In this document: positions 1-7,950 of the stretch, in pieces
Position numbering within the stretch: the stretch's first letter is position 1
Layout: each line of letters starts with the position of its first letter
Assembly (NCBI GenBank): GCA_965204395.1
Contig: OZ241987.1
Coordinates: 4,278,001 to 4,342,000, forward strand
Origin: Bin87 sp965204395
Lineage (GTDB): Bacteria; Chloroflexota; Dehalococcoidia; Lucifugimonadales; UBA3495
Reading direction: 5' to 3'
Length of the DNA: 64,000 nucleotides
Notes under the pieces: generated by a model
Told to the model about the DNA's origin: nothing
The model's input: the letters and a program-made list of their open reading frames with translations, nothing else
Databases searched by the model: none
Program-made: the position numbers and the translations under genes

Positions 1-2
1 GG

Positions 3-680
3 TACCAGGACGCGATCGAGGATTTCCGGGCCTGCATCCGGATCAACCCGGATCACGCCAACGCTCAATACAATCTGGGCATCGCTCACCGGGATCTCGG
101 CGACCGGGACACGGCATTGACGTTTTACAACCGGGCCATCGAACTGCGACCTACCGAGCCGGACTACCTCTACGCTCGCGGCAACCTTTACAGCGACCGA
201 CGCGATTACGTCGCTGCCATTGCAGACTATGACGCGGCGATCGCCGTGGTTCCAACGTTTGCCAACGCGCTGTACAACCGTGGTATCGCGCGCCGCAACC
301 AAGGCGATCCCACAGCAGCCATCGGGGATTTCGACACGGCGCAGGCGTGCGGGATGGACACCGCTACGCTGTATCACAACCGAGGGGTCGCGCACGCGGA
401 TCTGGGCGACCACCAGACAGCCATGGCGCAGTACCGGGAGGCCATCGAGCGGGATGACAAGCTGGCGGGAGTGTGGCTGTCGGTGGGGAACTCCCGCTGC
501 GCTCTCGGAGATTTCGGTGGCGGCGTAGAAGCCTTCGACAAGGCGTTGGAATTGAACCCGAGGCTGGCTGAGGCATATCGCGGGCGAGGCTTGGCGAGGC
601 GGGAGTTGGGCGACGAGGAAACGGCGGCGGCAGACCTGTTGGAGTACACACGGCTGACAACGGCGCGCAACGATGGCTAG
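3..680 (+). CDS. TPR-repeat protein, 5'-truncated by the window edge
   Basis: The reading frame is open from the first full codon of the window, so the N-terminus lies outside it; about 225 residues are visible. They consist almost wholly of 34-residue tetratricopeptide repeats, about six, with the usual pattern of A-x-Y-x-R-G or Y-N-x-G followed by G-D-x-x-x-A and closing Pro residues (for example NPD, RPTE, NPR). TPR arrays form right-handed helical scaffolds for protein-protein contacts; no catalytic domain is visible. The stop codon overlaps the next gene's ATG by 8 bases, which suggests joint translation. An internal TTG at 117 could be read as a start, but repeat sequence continues upstream of it, so it is rejected. 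The partner and role are unknown. Confidence 0.85.
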   Translation, partial: YQDAIEDFRACIRINPDHANAQYNLGIAHRDLGDRDTALTFYNRAIELRPTEPDYLYARGNLYSDRRDYVAAIADYDAAIAVVPTFANALYNRGIARRNQGDPTAAIGDFDTAQACGMDTATLYHNRGVAHADLGDHQTAMAQYREAIERDDKLAGVWLSVGNSRCALGDFGGGVEAFDKALELNPRLAEAYRGRGLARRELGDEETAAADLLEYTRLTTARNDG

Positions 681-1509
681 TCCGAAGTTTCACGGCGTGG
701 CGGCCGGCGAGCAGTTGGGCAACCTGGAATACCTGATCGACCACTCCGTGGTTTTGGAGCATCAGGGGTTGGTTGGCGAGTCGTCCGTTTACGCGAACCT
801 GATTGCTGATGACTGTGTTGCCATGGCGGCGGCTAGGTTCGGCGACTTGGATTTGAGTGTGGTTTGGCGCAGGTTCGATTTTCTGCGGCCCCCGGTTCCG
901 GGTCGTCGGATACAGGCCGGAGGGTGGCTCAAGGAAATCAGAGAGACCGAAGATCAACCGTGGCTCAGGATTTCGGCTTTCGCCGTGGATGAGATAGGCA
1001 CAGAGATCCTCAGGTCGGAGGCGGCGCTCACAACGAGTCGCATCAAAGTCGGGTTAGCACGGTCGGTACCTGACGGGTTTCGCAGGTCAGCCGATTCAGC
1101 AGGACGCGGTTTCGATGGACGAGTGGGAGAAACTTTATCCCTTGGCGAGTGGGTGGTCCCGGCCAGAGAGCCTTTCGCAGAGTACCGAAAGGTGCGAGCC
1201 GACATTTCCGGTCAAGGCCATCAGGGCGAACACAACGGAACCACGCTACTCCTGGCGGGCTGGCTAGAGGGTCGGATCGGGCGGATTTTCGGGGATGATT
1301 TCCGGTGGGGCGGGCGGCTTTCGTTGGCCTACCACGTCCCTATTGCGCCAGGGCGTGCGGTCACGGCGGACGCAGTGGTGATCGAGCGAGACTGTGATTA
1401 CAGCGGGGTTTCTACGGTCAGGCTGTACGTGGGCGCATGGGGCCAATGTAACGAACGAATCGCTACAGGCTATGCGTCTGTTAGCATACCCAGCCCGCGA
1501 TTGCTCTGA
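673..1509 (+). CDS. Hot-dog fold (MaoC-like/thioesterase-like) protein
   Basis: 278 residues. The layout resembles two tandem hot-dog halves: an N-terminal half beginning with an initial strand-helix (V-L-E-H-Q-G-L-V-G-E-S-S-V-Y-A-N, then DDCVAMAA) and a C-terminal half with the hydratase-like pattern N-G-T-T-L-L-L-A-G-W-L-E-G followed by a strand ending in PIAPGRAVTADAVV. Proteins of this type hydrate or hydrolyse acyl-CoA thioesters. No clear D-x(4)-H catalytic dyad of R-specific enoyl-CoA hydratases is visible, so activity is uncertain. It overlaps the upstream TPR gene by 8 bases and precedes the PIG-L and TenA genes on the same strand. The ATG at 673 is the first available start. Confidence 0.5.
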   Translation: MASPKFHGVAAGEQLGNLEYLIDHSVVLEHQGLVGESSVYANLIADDCVAMAAARFGDLDLSVVWRRFDFLRPPVPGRRIQAGGWLKEIRETEDQPWLRISAFAVDEIGTEILRSEAALTTSRIKVGLARSVPDGFRRSADSAGRGFDGRVGETLSLGEWVVPAREPFAEYRKVRADISGQGHQGEHNGTTLLLAGWLEGRIGRIFGDDFRWGGRLSLAYHVPIAPGRAVTADAVVIERDCDYSGVSTVRLYVGAWGQCNERIATGYASVSIPSPRLL

Positions 1510-1576
1510 CATCCCGAGCGCCTCCAACCGACGCAAATATTACCGTCCTGCTATCGCCGTTCCGCGAGGAGGAACT

Positions 1577-2323
1577 ATGCAGCAACACCCGCCGCCGTCC
1601 AAAGCGGTTCCGGAGAACTGGCAAACCGCACTAGCGATCGTGGCGCATCCCGACGATTTGGAATATGGGGGCGCCAGCGCCGTCGCCAAATGGACCAGCC
1701 AGGGGAAGCGGGTGGTGTACGTGATGGTGAGCAAGGGCGAGGCGGGCATCGATGGGATGGATCCCGCGGTGGTTGGCCCGTTGCGGATGCAAGAGGAGAT
1801 CAACAGCGCTAAGGTGGTGGGTGTGGATACGGTCGAGTTTTTGGACTACCCCGACGGGGTGATCGAATACAGCGCCGGGTTGCGCCGGGACATCAGCCGG
1901 GCGATTCGGCGGCATCGTCCTGATGTACTCCTAACCATCAATCACCACCAGCAGTTTTTCAGCGGCCACCTCAACATGGCGGATCACCGATGGGTTGGCC
2001 TGGCAGTTTTTGACGCCGCGCGCGACGCCGGCAACCGGTGGATATTTCCGGAGTTGCTGGACGAGGGGCTGGAACCCTGGAACGCAGTCAGATTTGTCGC
2101 TGTGTTTGGCTCGACGATTCCGACGCACGTGGTTGACGTTTCGGACCATTGGGAGACCGGGTTGAATTCCCTGCGCGAGCACAAGGTGTACCTGGAGAAC
2201 CTGGGCGATGTCGGCAACAGCGCGTTTGACTTCCTCACGGCGCACGCCAGGGAGGCCGGCGCAGCTATCGGGCGCCAATATGGCGCGTACGCCGAACTGG
2301 TGCTGATAAACGAATCGTTTTAG
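1577..2323 (+). CDS. PIG-L family deacetylase
   Basis: 248 residues. The N-terminal motif A-H-P-D-D (in ALAIVAHPDDLEYGG) is the zinc-binding signature of the PIG-L/LmbE family, with a further H-L-N-M-A-D-H segment supplying the distal histidine. Family members remove acetyl groups from N-acetylglucosaminyl lipids, bacillithiol or mycothiol precursors, or other N-acetyl sugars; the substrate here cannot be read. The start was set at the ATG at 1577 because a GAGGAGG ribosome-binding site lies just before it (about 1566-1572) and the AHPDD motif then falls at the normal distance from the N-terminus. The frame is open back to 1394, but that extension overlaps the end of the previous gene. TenA follows 12 bases downstream. 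Confidence 0.85.
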   Translation: MQQHPPPSKAVPENWQTALAIVAHPDDLEYGGASAVAKWTSQGKRVVYVMVSKGEAGIDGMDPAVVGPLRMQEEINSAKVVGVDTVEFLDYPDGVIEYSAGLRRDISRAIRRHRPDVLLTINHHQQFFSGHLNMADHRWVGLAVFDAARDAGNRWIFPELLDEGLEPWNAVRFVAVFGSTIPTHVVDVSDHWETGLNSLREHKVYLENLGDVGNSAFDFLTAHAREAGAAIGRQYGAYAELVLINESF

Positions 2324-2335
2324 GGGAGAAGAGGG

Positions 2336-2989
2336 ATGCCAGGATTTAGCGAGGCGCTCCGGGAAGAGGCGCAGCCCATTTGGGAAGCAATCTTCCGTCA
2401 TCCATTTTTGCGCGAAATCAAAAATGGAACCCTGCCGTTGGAGACTTTTCAATATTATCTGGGTCAGGACTACCACTACCTTGAGGGGTTTGGGCGCGCG
2501 GTATCCATGGCGCTGGCAAAGGCGCCGGATTCGGAGCTGCTGCAACAGTTGGCTCACCGGGTAATGACCCCGGTCGAACGGCCTTTGCATCATCGTCTGA
2601 TCGAAGCGGCCGGATTGTCCATGGCCGATGTGGAAGACGCCACGCGCTCACCAACCAACACGGCTTATGTCAACCACATGCTGACGATCGCGGCGCACCA
2701 CGGTTTGGGTCCTACGGCCGCCGCGCTTCTGCCGTGTCCGTGGACGTACCATCTGCTGAAGGATGAGGTTGGGCAGTCGGACCATCCGCTTTACGGGCAA
2801 TGGACGCATTTCTATGTTGAGGGGTTTTTGCAGTCCAGCGTGGACGCCTGGTGTGGGTTTGTGGACGAGATGGCGGATCGCGTGGGCGACCAGGAACGAG
2901 AAGCCATGCGATACGCGTTCATGGTTAGCAGCCGGTACGAGTACATGTTCTGGGATGCGGCTTATCGCAGGGAAGAATGGCCGGTATGA
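2336..2989 (+). CDS. tenA: TenA/thiaminase II family protein
   Basis: 217 residues, the normal family length. The all-helical heme-oxygenase-like fold is indicated by the N-terminal F-x-x-x-L-R-E pattern, the F-Q-Y-Y-L-G-Q-D-Y-x-Y-L block, and a Cys in LLPCPWTYHLL matching the family's nucleophilic cysteine; the C-terminal F-W-D-A-A-Y block carries the region of the conserved Glu. TenA-type enzymes hydrolyse aminopyrimidines in thiamine salvage. The gene sits between a PIG-L deacetylase and an alpha/beta hydrolase on one strand with short spacers, so an operon is likely. A GGGAGAAGAGGG ribosome-binding region precedes the ATG. Thiamine salvage would be useful here, because this window encodes several ThDP enzymes, but no thiamine biosynthesis gene is adjacent. 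Confidence 0.85.
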   Translation: MPGFSEALREEAQPIWEAIFRHPFLREIKNGTLPLETFQYYLGQDYHYLEGFGRAVSMALAKAPDSELLQQLAHRVMTPVERPLHHRLIEAAGLSMADVEDATRSPTNTAYVNHMLTIAAHHGLGPTAAALLPCPWTYHLLKDEVGQSDHPLYGQWTHFYVEGFLQSSVDAWCGFVDEMADRVGDQEREAMRYAFMVSSRYEYMFWDAAYRREEWPV

Positions 2990-3014
2990 ATGACGAAGTC
3001 AAAGGAGTAATGAA

Positions 3015-3809
3015 ATGCCTTTCGCGTCGATAAACGGGGTTGACCTGTTCTACGAAAGCTACGGGTCTGGCCCAGCCATCGTGTTCGCCCACGGTCGCGG
3101 CGGGAACCACCTGAGTTGGTGGCGACAAGTACCTGAGTTCTCTGCCAACCACCGCTGCGTGACGTTCGACCAAAGGGGTTGGGGACTGTCGGAAGGGCCC
3201 GCTGAACCGCCAGATCCGGCAACAGTAACCGCGGACCTGGTCGGGTTGTTGGACTTCCTGGGGATTGGCCGAGCGGTACTGGTGGCGCAATCGATGGGCG
3301 GAGTGTCATCGCTGCGCGTCGCGCTGAAGCATCCCGAACGCGTGGCGGGTCTCGTGCTGGCAGACACCACGGGCGGCGTTGGCGACGAGTCGGTAATATC
3401 CCTGCTGAAGGACGTGCATCCTCCGGAGGACCCGTTCCGGCGGGCGTTGAGCGATTCGTTCATCGAGGAACGACCGGCATTGACGTTCCTGTTTGGGTCC
3501 ATCAGTCGGATCAACCAGCCGATGCCGGTTACCGTGGTGTCGGGTTTGTTCCAGAATCCGGACGGGCCGCAGGCTGCCGACTTGGCCGCCATGCAGGTTC
3601 CAACGATGTTGGTGGTGGGAGTGGAGGACAAGATTTTCCCGGTGCACGTCATCGAGGCGGTGCACCGGTTGATACCAAGCGGCAGGCTGGAGGTGGTGCC
3701 GGGCGCGGCACATTCAACCCACTATGAGCAGGCTGAGGTGTTCAACAGCCTGTTGAGCGATTTTATGGCATCCCTCAAACTGGATGTCGCAGCCGCGGCT
3801 GACGACTGA
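3015..3809 (+). CDS. Alpha/beta hydrolase
   Basis: 264 residues. The oxyanion segment H-G-R-G-G, the T-F-D-Q-R-G-W-G-L-S block and a nucleophile elbow A-Q-S-M-G-G mark the alpha/beta hydrolase fold of esterases, lactonases and C-C hydrolases; the first Gly of the usual G-x-S-x-G elbow is Ala here. The acid (Asp in GVEDKIFP) and the histidine (GAAHSTH) are in the expected places. The enzyme should be cytoplasmic, since there is no signal peptide. AGGAG lies before the ATG. It is the last gene of the 0.7-3.8 kb block and is followed by a hairpin. The substrate cannot be told from sequence. Confidence 0.88.
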   Translation: MPFASINGVDLFYESYGSGPAIVFAHGRGGNHLSWWRQVPEFSANHRCVTFDQRGWGLSEGPAEPPDPATVTADLVGLLDFLGIGRAVLVAQSMGGVSSLRVALKHPERVAGLVLADTTGGVGDESVISLLKDVHPPEDPFRRALSDSFIEERPALTFLFGSISRINQPMPVTVVSGLFQNPDGPQAADLAAMQVPTMLVVGVEDKIFPVHVIEAVHRLIPSGRLEVVPGAAHSTHYEQAEVFNSLLSDFMASLKLDVAAAADD

Positions 3810-3839
3810 CGCTGCTAACCATACCTGCCACAAAAATTA

Positions 3840-3868
3840 GGGAGCGGGTCATTCACCCGCTCCCTTTT
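3840..3868. terminator. Hairpin between convergent genes
   Basis: GGGAGCGGGT, a five-base loop, then ACCCGCTCCC, followed by TTTT. The stem is perfect over 10 bp. It lies between the 3' ends of the alpha/beta hydrolase (+) and the 2-hydroxyacid dehydrogenase (-), so it can serve both strands. Confidence 0.75.
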
Positions 3869-3887
3869 GGTCGCAGTGACCGGGGAT

Positions 3888-5009
3888 TTAGAAAGGCAAG
3901 TGCTCTCCGATGTCGTTTTCCGTGCGGAACGGGCCCCACTCGCGAGGGATGTTCAGCAGGCGGTCTTCGAGGTCGTCCACACTGTTCTGGCCGCAGTAGG
4001 CCATGGCGCGGTTGAACTCCTCCCGCAGCAACTCGAGCATGTGGTGAACGCCCTCGGCGCCGTTGACGGCCAAGCCCCAGTAGAGCGGGCGACCCACGGC
4101 GACCGCGGTGGCGCCCAGGGCCAGCGCCTTGAGAACGTCGCTGCCCCGACGCACGCCGGAGTCGACGTACACCTCGGCCTTGCCACCGGAGGCGGCCACG
4201 ATTTCGGGTACCATCTCGATGCTGGACATGGTGCTGTCCAACTGGCGACCGCCATGGGTGGAGACGAGGATGCCGTTGACACCGTGGTCAACCGCCATCT
4301 TTGCGTCTTCGGCGACGCGTACGCCTTTGAGCACCAAAGGTAGATCGGTAAGGCCGCGGAGCCACTCAATCTCGGCCCACGTCAGAGGCGCGGATTGGGG
4401 CATCTCCCAATTCGGGGACTCATCGGTGCCGCTGACCTCGGACAGGCGATCCTGCTGCTCACGGAAGTTGCCCAGTTCGCCAGGGCGCTGGTAGCGGTTG
4501 CGCAAGTCCCGTTCCTTGGGACTCGGCGCGGGGGTGTCGATGGTCAATACGATGGCGCGGAAGCCCGCGGCTTCCGCTCGCTTGACGAGGTTTTCGGTCA
4601 GGTCGTAGCCACGGTGATAAAGCTGGAACCAGATGGGGCCGGTGGCGGCGTCCGCTATTTCTTCCAGGCTACAGTTGGATGATGTGCTGCACATCATCAG
4701 GGTGTTGGACATGCCAGCGCCGCGAACGGTAGCGCATTCCGCATCCGGGTGAGCGTTGCCGTGCCCGCCGGTGGGAGCGATCATCACCGGGAAGCTGATG
4801 TCCTGTCCCAACACTGTGGTGGCGATCTTCCGTTCGGTGGTGTCTCGCATGAACCGGGGCCGCAGGGTCAAAGCTTCGAAGGCGGAACGGTTGCGGGCAG
4901 TGGTGATCTCGTCCATCGAGCCGGCTTCGATGAACTCCCAGTTGTTGTGGGGGAGGATTTGTTTGGCGCGGGCCTCGTAGTCGTAAAGGTTAATGGGATC
5001 CAGTCGCAT
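3888..5009 (-). CDS. FMN-dependent alpha-hydroxyacid dehydrogenase/oxidase (lactate/glycolate family)
   Basis: 373 residues, the standard length. Visible family features in order: N-terminal L-Y-D-Y-E-A-R-A-K (position of the substrate-binding Tyr), P-V-M-I-A-P-T-G (FMN phosphate region), Q-L-Y substrate residues, L-T-I-D-T-P, the catalytic-site Lys in LVLKGV, and the active-site block S-T-H-G-G-R-Q-L-D with the proton-abstracting His. The commoner form of that block is S-N-H-G-G-R-Q-L-D. Enzymes of this family oxidise L-lactate, glycolate, mandelate or long-chain 2-hydroxyacids; they differ in electron acceptor, which cannot be read here. No N-terminal cytochrome domain or membrane segment is present. 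AGGAGAGG precedes the ATG. It is convergent with the alpha/beta hydrolase. Confidence 0.88.
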   Translation of the reverse strand: MRLDPINLYDYEARAKQILPHNNWEFIEAGSMDEITTARNRSAFEALTLRPRFMRDTTERKIATTVLGQDISFPVMIAPTGGHGNAHPDAECATVRGAGMSNTLMMCSTSSNCSLEEIADAATGPIWFQLYHRGYDLTENLVKRAEAAGFRAIVLTIDTPAPSPKERDLRNRYQRPGELGNFREQQDRLSEVSGTDESPNWEMPQSAPLTWAEIEWLRGLTDLPLVLKGVRVAEDAKMAVDHGVNGILVSTHGGRQLDSTMSSIEMVPEIVAASGGKAEVYVDSGVRRGSDVLKALALGATAVAVGRPLYWGLAVNGAEGVHHMLELLREEFNRAMAYCGQNSVDDLEDRLLNIPREWGPFRTENDIGEHLPF

Positions 5010-5036
5010 CTGGCCTCTCCTTTAGTTTGTTTTGCA

Positions 5037-5552
5037 TCAAGATTCCGACGTACTAGGGGTCAAGTTCAAGCGTACGATGGCGTCAGCAACATCGGGGAGC
5101 ATTTTATAGTCGTCGCTGGATTGGTCAAAGGACATGGGATGTGGGAGTGAGACGTTGTGCACATTGCGAATGCGTCTCACGGAATGACCCACGGACGACA
5201 TCTGTCCGGACAGTTGACGTTCCGTCAAACCCATGGTGTCCAGCAAAGACTGTCGTGACATCACGTATCCGTTGCTGTGCGCCACCTGATGGTACACCTG
5301 CTGCGCGTTTGGGGCCAAGTAGCGCCAGAAAGTACGTACATGATCAATAGTCCATCTACCTTCCGGCGCCTGAGTTTGAGCGGGAGTGGACGTGGTTGAG
5401 CCGGATGATACTTCTACTGTTGTTTCACTGGAATCATCATCAATATCTTCGCCCGTCGGTGTGACAATAGCGGACTCTCCTACAGCCAATTTTCGAATAG
5501 CGGCGATCACTTCTTCGGCGTCGCCCTCTATTGTTAGTGCGACCTTTACCAT
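5037..5552 (-). CDS. Hypothetical protein with putative C-terminal winged-helix-like domain
   Basis: 171 residues, not recognised. It has three parts: an N-terminal strand-helix segment (V-K-V-A-L-T-I-E-G-D-A-E-E-V-I-A-A-I-R-K), a low-complexity acidic Ser/Thr linker (about residues 35-65), and a C-terminal helical part (about 67-165) starting W-T-I-D-H-V-R-T-F-W-R-Y-L with Gln- and Ser-rich turns such as LTERQLSGQMSSVGHS. The last part looks like a small helix-turn-helix or winged-helix domain, which is inference only. It has its own promoter in an AT-rich stretch and a GAGAGG ribosome-binding site. AT content at its 5' end is higher than in its neighbours, which hints at recent acquisition. 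Confidence 0.6.
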   Translation of the reverse strand: MVKVALTIEGDAEEVIAAIRKLAVGESAIVTPTGEDIDDDSSETTVEVSSGSTTSTPAQTQAPEGRWTIDHVRTFWRYLAPNAQQVYHQVAHSNGYVMSRQSLLDTMGLTERQLSGQMSSVGHSVRRIRNVHNVSLPHPMSFDQSSDDYKMLPDVADAIVRLNLTPSTSES

Positions 5553-5583
5553 GTTGGAGCCTCTCAGATTTTAATAATAATTG

Positions 5584-5611
5584 AGTTTAGCACATCAATA
5601 TCAATGGTCAA
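5584..5611 (-). promoter_or_regulatory. Candidate sigma70-type promoter for the 5037-5552 gene
   Basis: On the minus strand TTGACC (5606-5611), a 16-base spacer and TAAACT (5584-5589). The surrounding AT-rich block contains ATATTGA-type words repeated in direct orientation around the -35, which could be an operator. Confidence 0.45.
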
Positions 5612-5653
5612 TATCTTGACATATGATAATAGGGAAAGTAGCCGAACGAGTAA

Positions 5654-5674
5654 GGGGCGGGTTTAGCCCGCCCC
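5654..5674 (-). terminator. GC hairpin downstream of porB
   Basis: GGGGCGGG, a five-base loop TTTAG, CCCGCCCC; perfect 8-bp stem. It follows the end of the por operon on the minus strand by about 50 bases. There is no U-tract on either strand. Confidence 0.55.
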
Positions 5675-5726
5675 CGTTGAATTCGCTGCCGATTTCGACT
5701 TTGCGCTGAATAGACGAAATCCGTCT

Positions 5727-6722
5727 TTAACCCTCGTCCTGGGGTCCGAAGGGCACGATGCCCGGAATCCACCACTTTTCCCAGGTTTCGTCGATTCGCT
5801 CCTGGAAGAACTTGAGGTCCTCGTCAGTGAGATGAGCGAACCGGCCCTGCCGTTGCAGGTATTCGGTTACCGGCTTGCGCTGCCTGATTCCGCGGGCTAT
5901 CGCGCGCGAAGGGCCATTGAGGATCAACTCGCCGTCCACAATCTCGTATTGAACCCAGATCCCGGTCTCGACAGCGAGCATGCCAAGCTCATGGGAGTAC
6001 TTGGGGTCGTAGTCCCAACCTTTGGGGCACGGGTCGATACTGTGGATGAACGTGGGGCCGCCGATGGTCAGGGCCCGGCGGATCTTGTTGGTAAAGTCTG
6101 GCCCGTAGGAGCCGCAGGCCGTAGCAACGTATCGGACGTCGGGATGGCCGGCAGCGAGCATGGGAACGGTGTTCTTCTTCCACCGGCGATTCATGATGCG
6201 ATGAACCTTGCCCGGAGGGGAGAACGTTGAGTTTGCGCCCCACGGGCTGGAACCGGACACCTGGATGTCGGTGTTGGCGTAGGACTCGTTGTCGTAACAC
6301 AGGATGAGCAGGTTGTACTCATCGTGTTGCAACGCGGCGGAAATGGCCGAAAGACCCATGTCCACGCCGCCGCCGTCGCCGCAGAACGCGATGACGTTGA
6401 TCGGCTCCTCCTGCATCTTGCCCTTGCGCATCAACGAGGCCAGGCCGGCAGCCGTGCCGGTGGCGGCAGAGCCGCTGGAACCCAATTGGGTGTGCATCCA
6501 CGGCACAACCCACGGGGTGCTGTAGTAGGTGGTATTAGCTACGTACATGCAGCCGGTGCTGCCCACGACGATGGTACGCGGGCCGGCGGCTTTGATCATG
6601 AGCCGCATCACCAGCGCGGATTCGCAGCCCTGGCAGGTGCGGTGCCCGGAGGTGAAACCCTCGAACACCGGGATTTGTTTGACGCCCCTAACCTGGGGGA
6701 GTTCCTGGGTCATAGTTGTCAT
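5727..6722 (-). CDS. porB: 2-oxoacid:ferredoxin oxidoreductase, beta (ThDP) subunit
   Basis: 331 residues. This is the catalytic ThDP/[4Fe-4S] subunit of a pyruvate- or 2-oxoacid:ferredoxin oxidoreductase. Cluster cysteines are visible in H-R-T-C-Q-G-C, G-S-T-G-C and T-A-C-G-S-Y-G-P; the ThDP/Mg motif is G-D-G-G-G-V-D-M-G through D-N-E-S-Y-A-N-T about 30 residues later. The ATG at 6722 was chosen because AGGAGAG lies 6 bases upstream; an in-frame start at 6746 would overlap porA. It is the third gene of the porG/D-porA-porB operon. Whether the substrate is pyruvate, a branched-chain or an aromatic 2-oxoacid cannot be decided here. Confidence 0.9.
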   Translation of the reverse strand: MTTMTQELPQVRGVKQIPVFEGFTSGHRTCQGCESALVMRLMIKAAGPRTIVVGSTGCMYVANTTYYSTPWVVPWMHTQLGSSGSAATGTAAGLASLMRKGKMQEEPINVIAFCGDGGGVDMGLSAISAALQHDEYNLLILCYDNESYANTDIQVSGSSPWGANSTFSPPGKVHRIMNRRWKKNTVPMLAAGHPDVRYVATACGSYGPDFTNKIRRALTIGGPTFIHSIDPCPKGWDYDPKYSHELGMLAVETGIWVQYEIVDGELILNGPSRAIARGIRQRKPVTEYLQRQGRFAHLTDEDLKFFQERIDETWEKWWIPGIVPFGPQDEG

Positions 6723-6732
6723 AGCGGCTCTC

Positions 6733-7950
6733 CTAATCCCGTACACCTATCCAGGTGTTGATTTGTTTGACCTTGCCGGCGTCGATGGAGTCCCGGGTCA
6801 TCTGGGCCATTTCTTCCACGTCTCGGACCAGGACTTCCCGTCCGCCAAGGCCGGCGATAAAGCTCTGTACCAGCGGGCGCTGGTCCAATTCGTACAACGC
6901 GGAGCGAACTTCGTTGAACAACACACCGCCGTATGAGGGCGATCCGTAGGAATAATCGCGGTCAACCACGGCCACTGCTTTGCAGTGACTCAGGGCATCC
7001 CTGACTTCTTCGGTAGCAAAGGGGCGGAAGAACTTGACGCGGAGGAATCCGACCTTCATGCCCTGTTCACGCATGCGGCGCACGGCCACGCGGACCGGCA
7101 TCGCGAGGGTTCCCATTCCCACGAAGACGATGTCGGCGTCTTCCGTCATGTACTCTTCGATAAACGGGCTGGGGTCGCCACGCCCGAAGACCTGTTTGAA
7201 TTCTTCGTAGGCTTCCTTGATCACGTCGCCGCAGCGGCGCATGGCGTCGTCGGTCTGCCGACGTATCTCCATCAGCCAGTCTTCGTTGACCTGGGGGGCG
7301 ACGGTGATGGGGTTGTCAGGGTGCAGGAGTAACCGACCCCGGTCGTACTGGGGCAAGAACTGGTCCACCTGCTCCTGGGTGGGAACGTTGACGATGGCCT
7401 GCGAGTGAGTCAAGAATGAGCCGTCGCAGGAGATGGCGGCGGGCAGAAAGACGCGAGGGTCTTCGGCGACGCGCCAGGCAAGCAACGCAGTATCTAGCGC
7501 CTCCTGTGCGGTGCCGACCCAGTAGAGCATCCAACCAAGGTCGCGGACAGCCATGGCGTCGTTGTGCTCGACGCCGAAGGCGCCCGGGTCGTCCAGGGCG
7601 CGGTTGCCCACCATGGCAACCACGGGAAGGCGGAGACCGGCGGTAACGGTGATGGCCTCGAAGGCGTAGAACCAGCCCACGCCGCTGGACCCGCAGAAGG
7701 TGCGCGCGCCTACGGCGGATGCGTGCTTGACGATTTCGAACTGTGAGTGTTCGCTTTCGGCGACGATGAAGTCGCAGTCGAACGCCCCGTCAGCCTTGAG
7801 CTTGGACACGTACTGCATCACAGTATCGTAAGGCCGAATGGGGTATGCGGTGATCACGTCGACGTCGGCGAGGGAACAGGCGATGGCGATAGCTTCGCTG
7901 CCGCTGATGAGCTCCTCGCGCTCGGTCTGGGGGAGGGTCTGCGTAGCCAT
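6733..7950 (-). CDS. porA: 2-oxoacid:ferredoxin oxidoreductase, alpha subunit
   Basis: 405 residues, the usual length. The N-terminal pyrimidine-binding domain includes L-I-S-G-S-E-A-I-A, the A-Y-P-I-R-P-Y-D-T block (commonly A-Y-P-I-T-P-S-T) and E-S-E-H-S residues that bind ThDP; the C-terminal part (D-I-V-F-V-G-M-G-T-L through K-F-F-R-P-F) is the transketolase C-terminal-like domain II. It works with the beta subunit (porB) just downstream. The first bases overlap the stop of porG/D by one base, implying translational coupling, and 10 bases separate its stop from the porB start. No signal peptide; cytoplasmic. Confidence 0.9.
   Translation of the reverse strand: MATQTLPQTEREELISGSEAIAIACSLADVDVITAYPIRPYDTVMQYVSKLKADGAFDCDFIVAESEHSQFEIVKHASAVGARTFCGSSGVGWFYAFEAITVTAGLRLPVVAMVGNRALDDPGAFGVEHNDAMAVRDLGWMLYWVGTAQEALDTALLAWRVAEDPRVFLPAAISCDGSFLTHSQAIVNVPTQEQVDQFLPQYDRGRLLLHPDNPITVAPQVNEDWLMEIRRQTDDAMRRCGDVIKEAYEEFKQVFGRGDPSPFIEEYMTEDADIVFVGMGTLAMPVRVAVRRMREQGMKVGFLRVKFFRPFATEEVRDALSHCKAVAVVDRDYSYGSPSYGGVLFNEVRSALYELDQRPLVQSFIAGLGGREVLVRDVEEMAQMTRDSIDAGKVKQINTWIGVRD

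Noticed and set aside
1394..1576. N-terminal extension of the PIG-L frame
   Set aside because: Overlaps the preceding gene and leaves the AHPDD motif too far from the start; ATG 1577 has GAGGAGG.
3867..4343. 158-codon + strand frame opposite the FMN dehydrogenase
   Set aside because: Antisense shadow; the minus-strand gene carries the whole family signature.
5615..5629. + strand TTGACATATGATAAT resembling a promoter
   Set aside because: The two hexamers are adjacent with no spacer and no gene follows on that strand.
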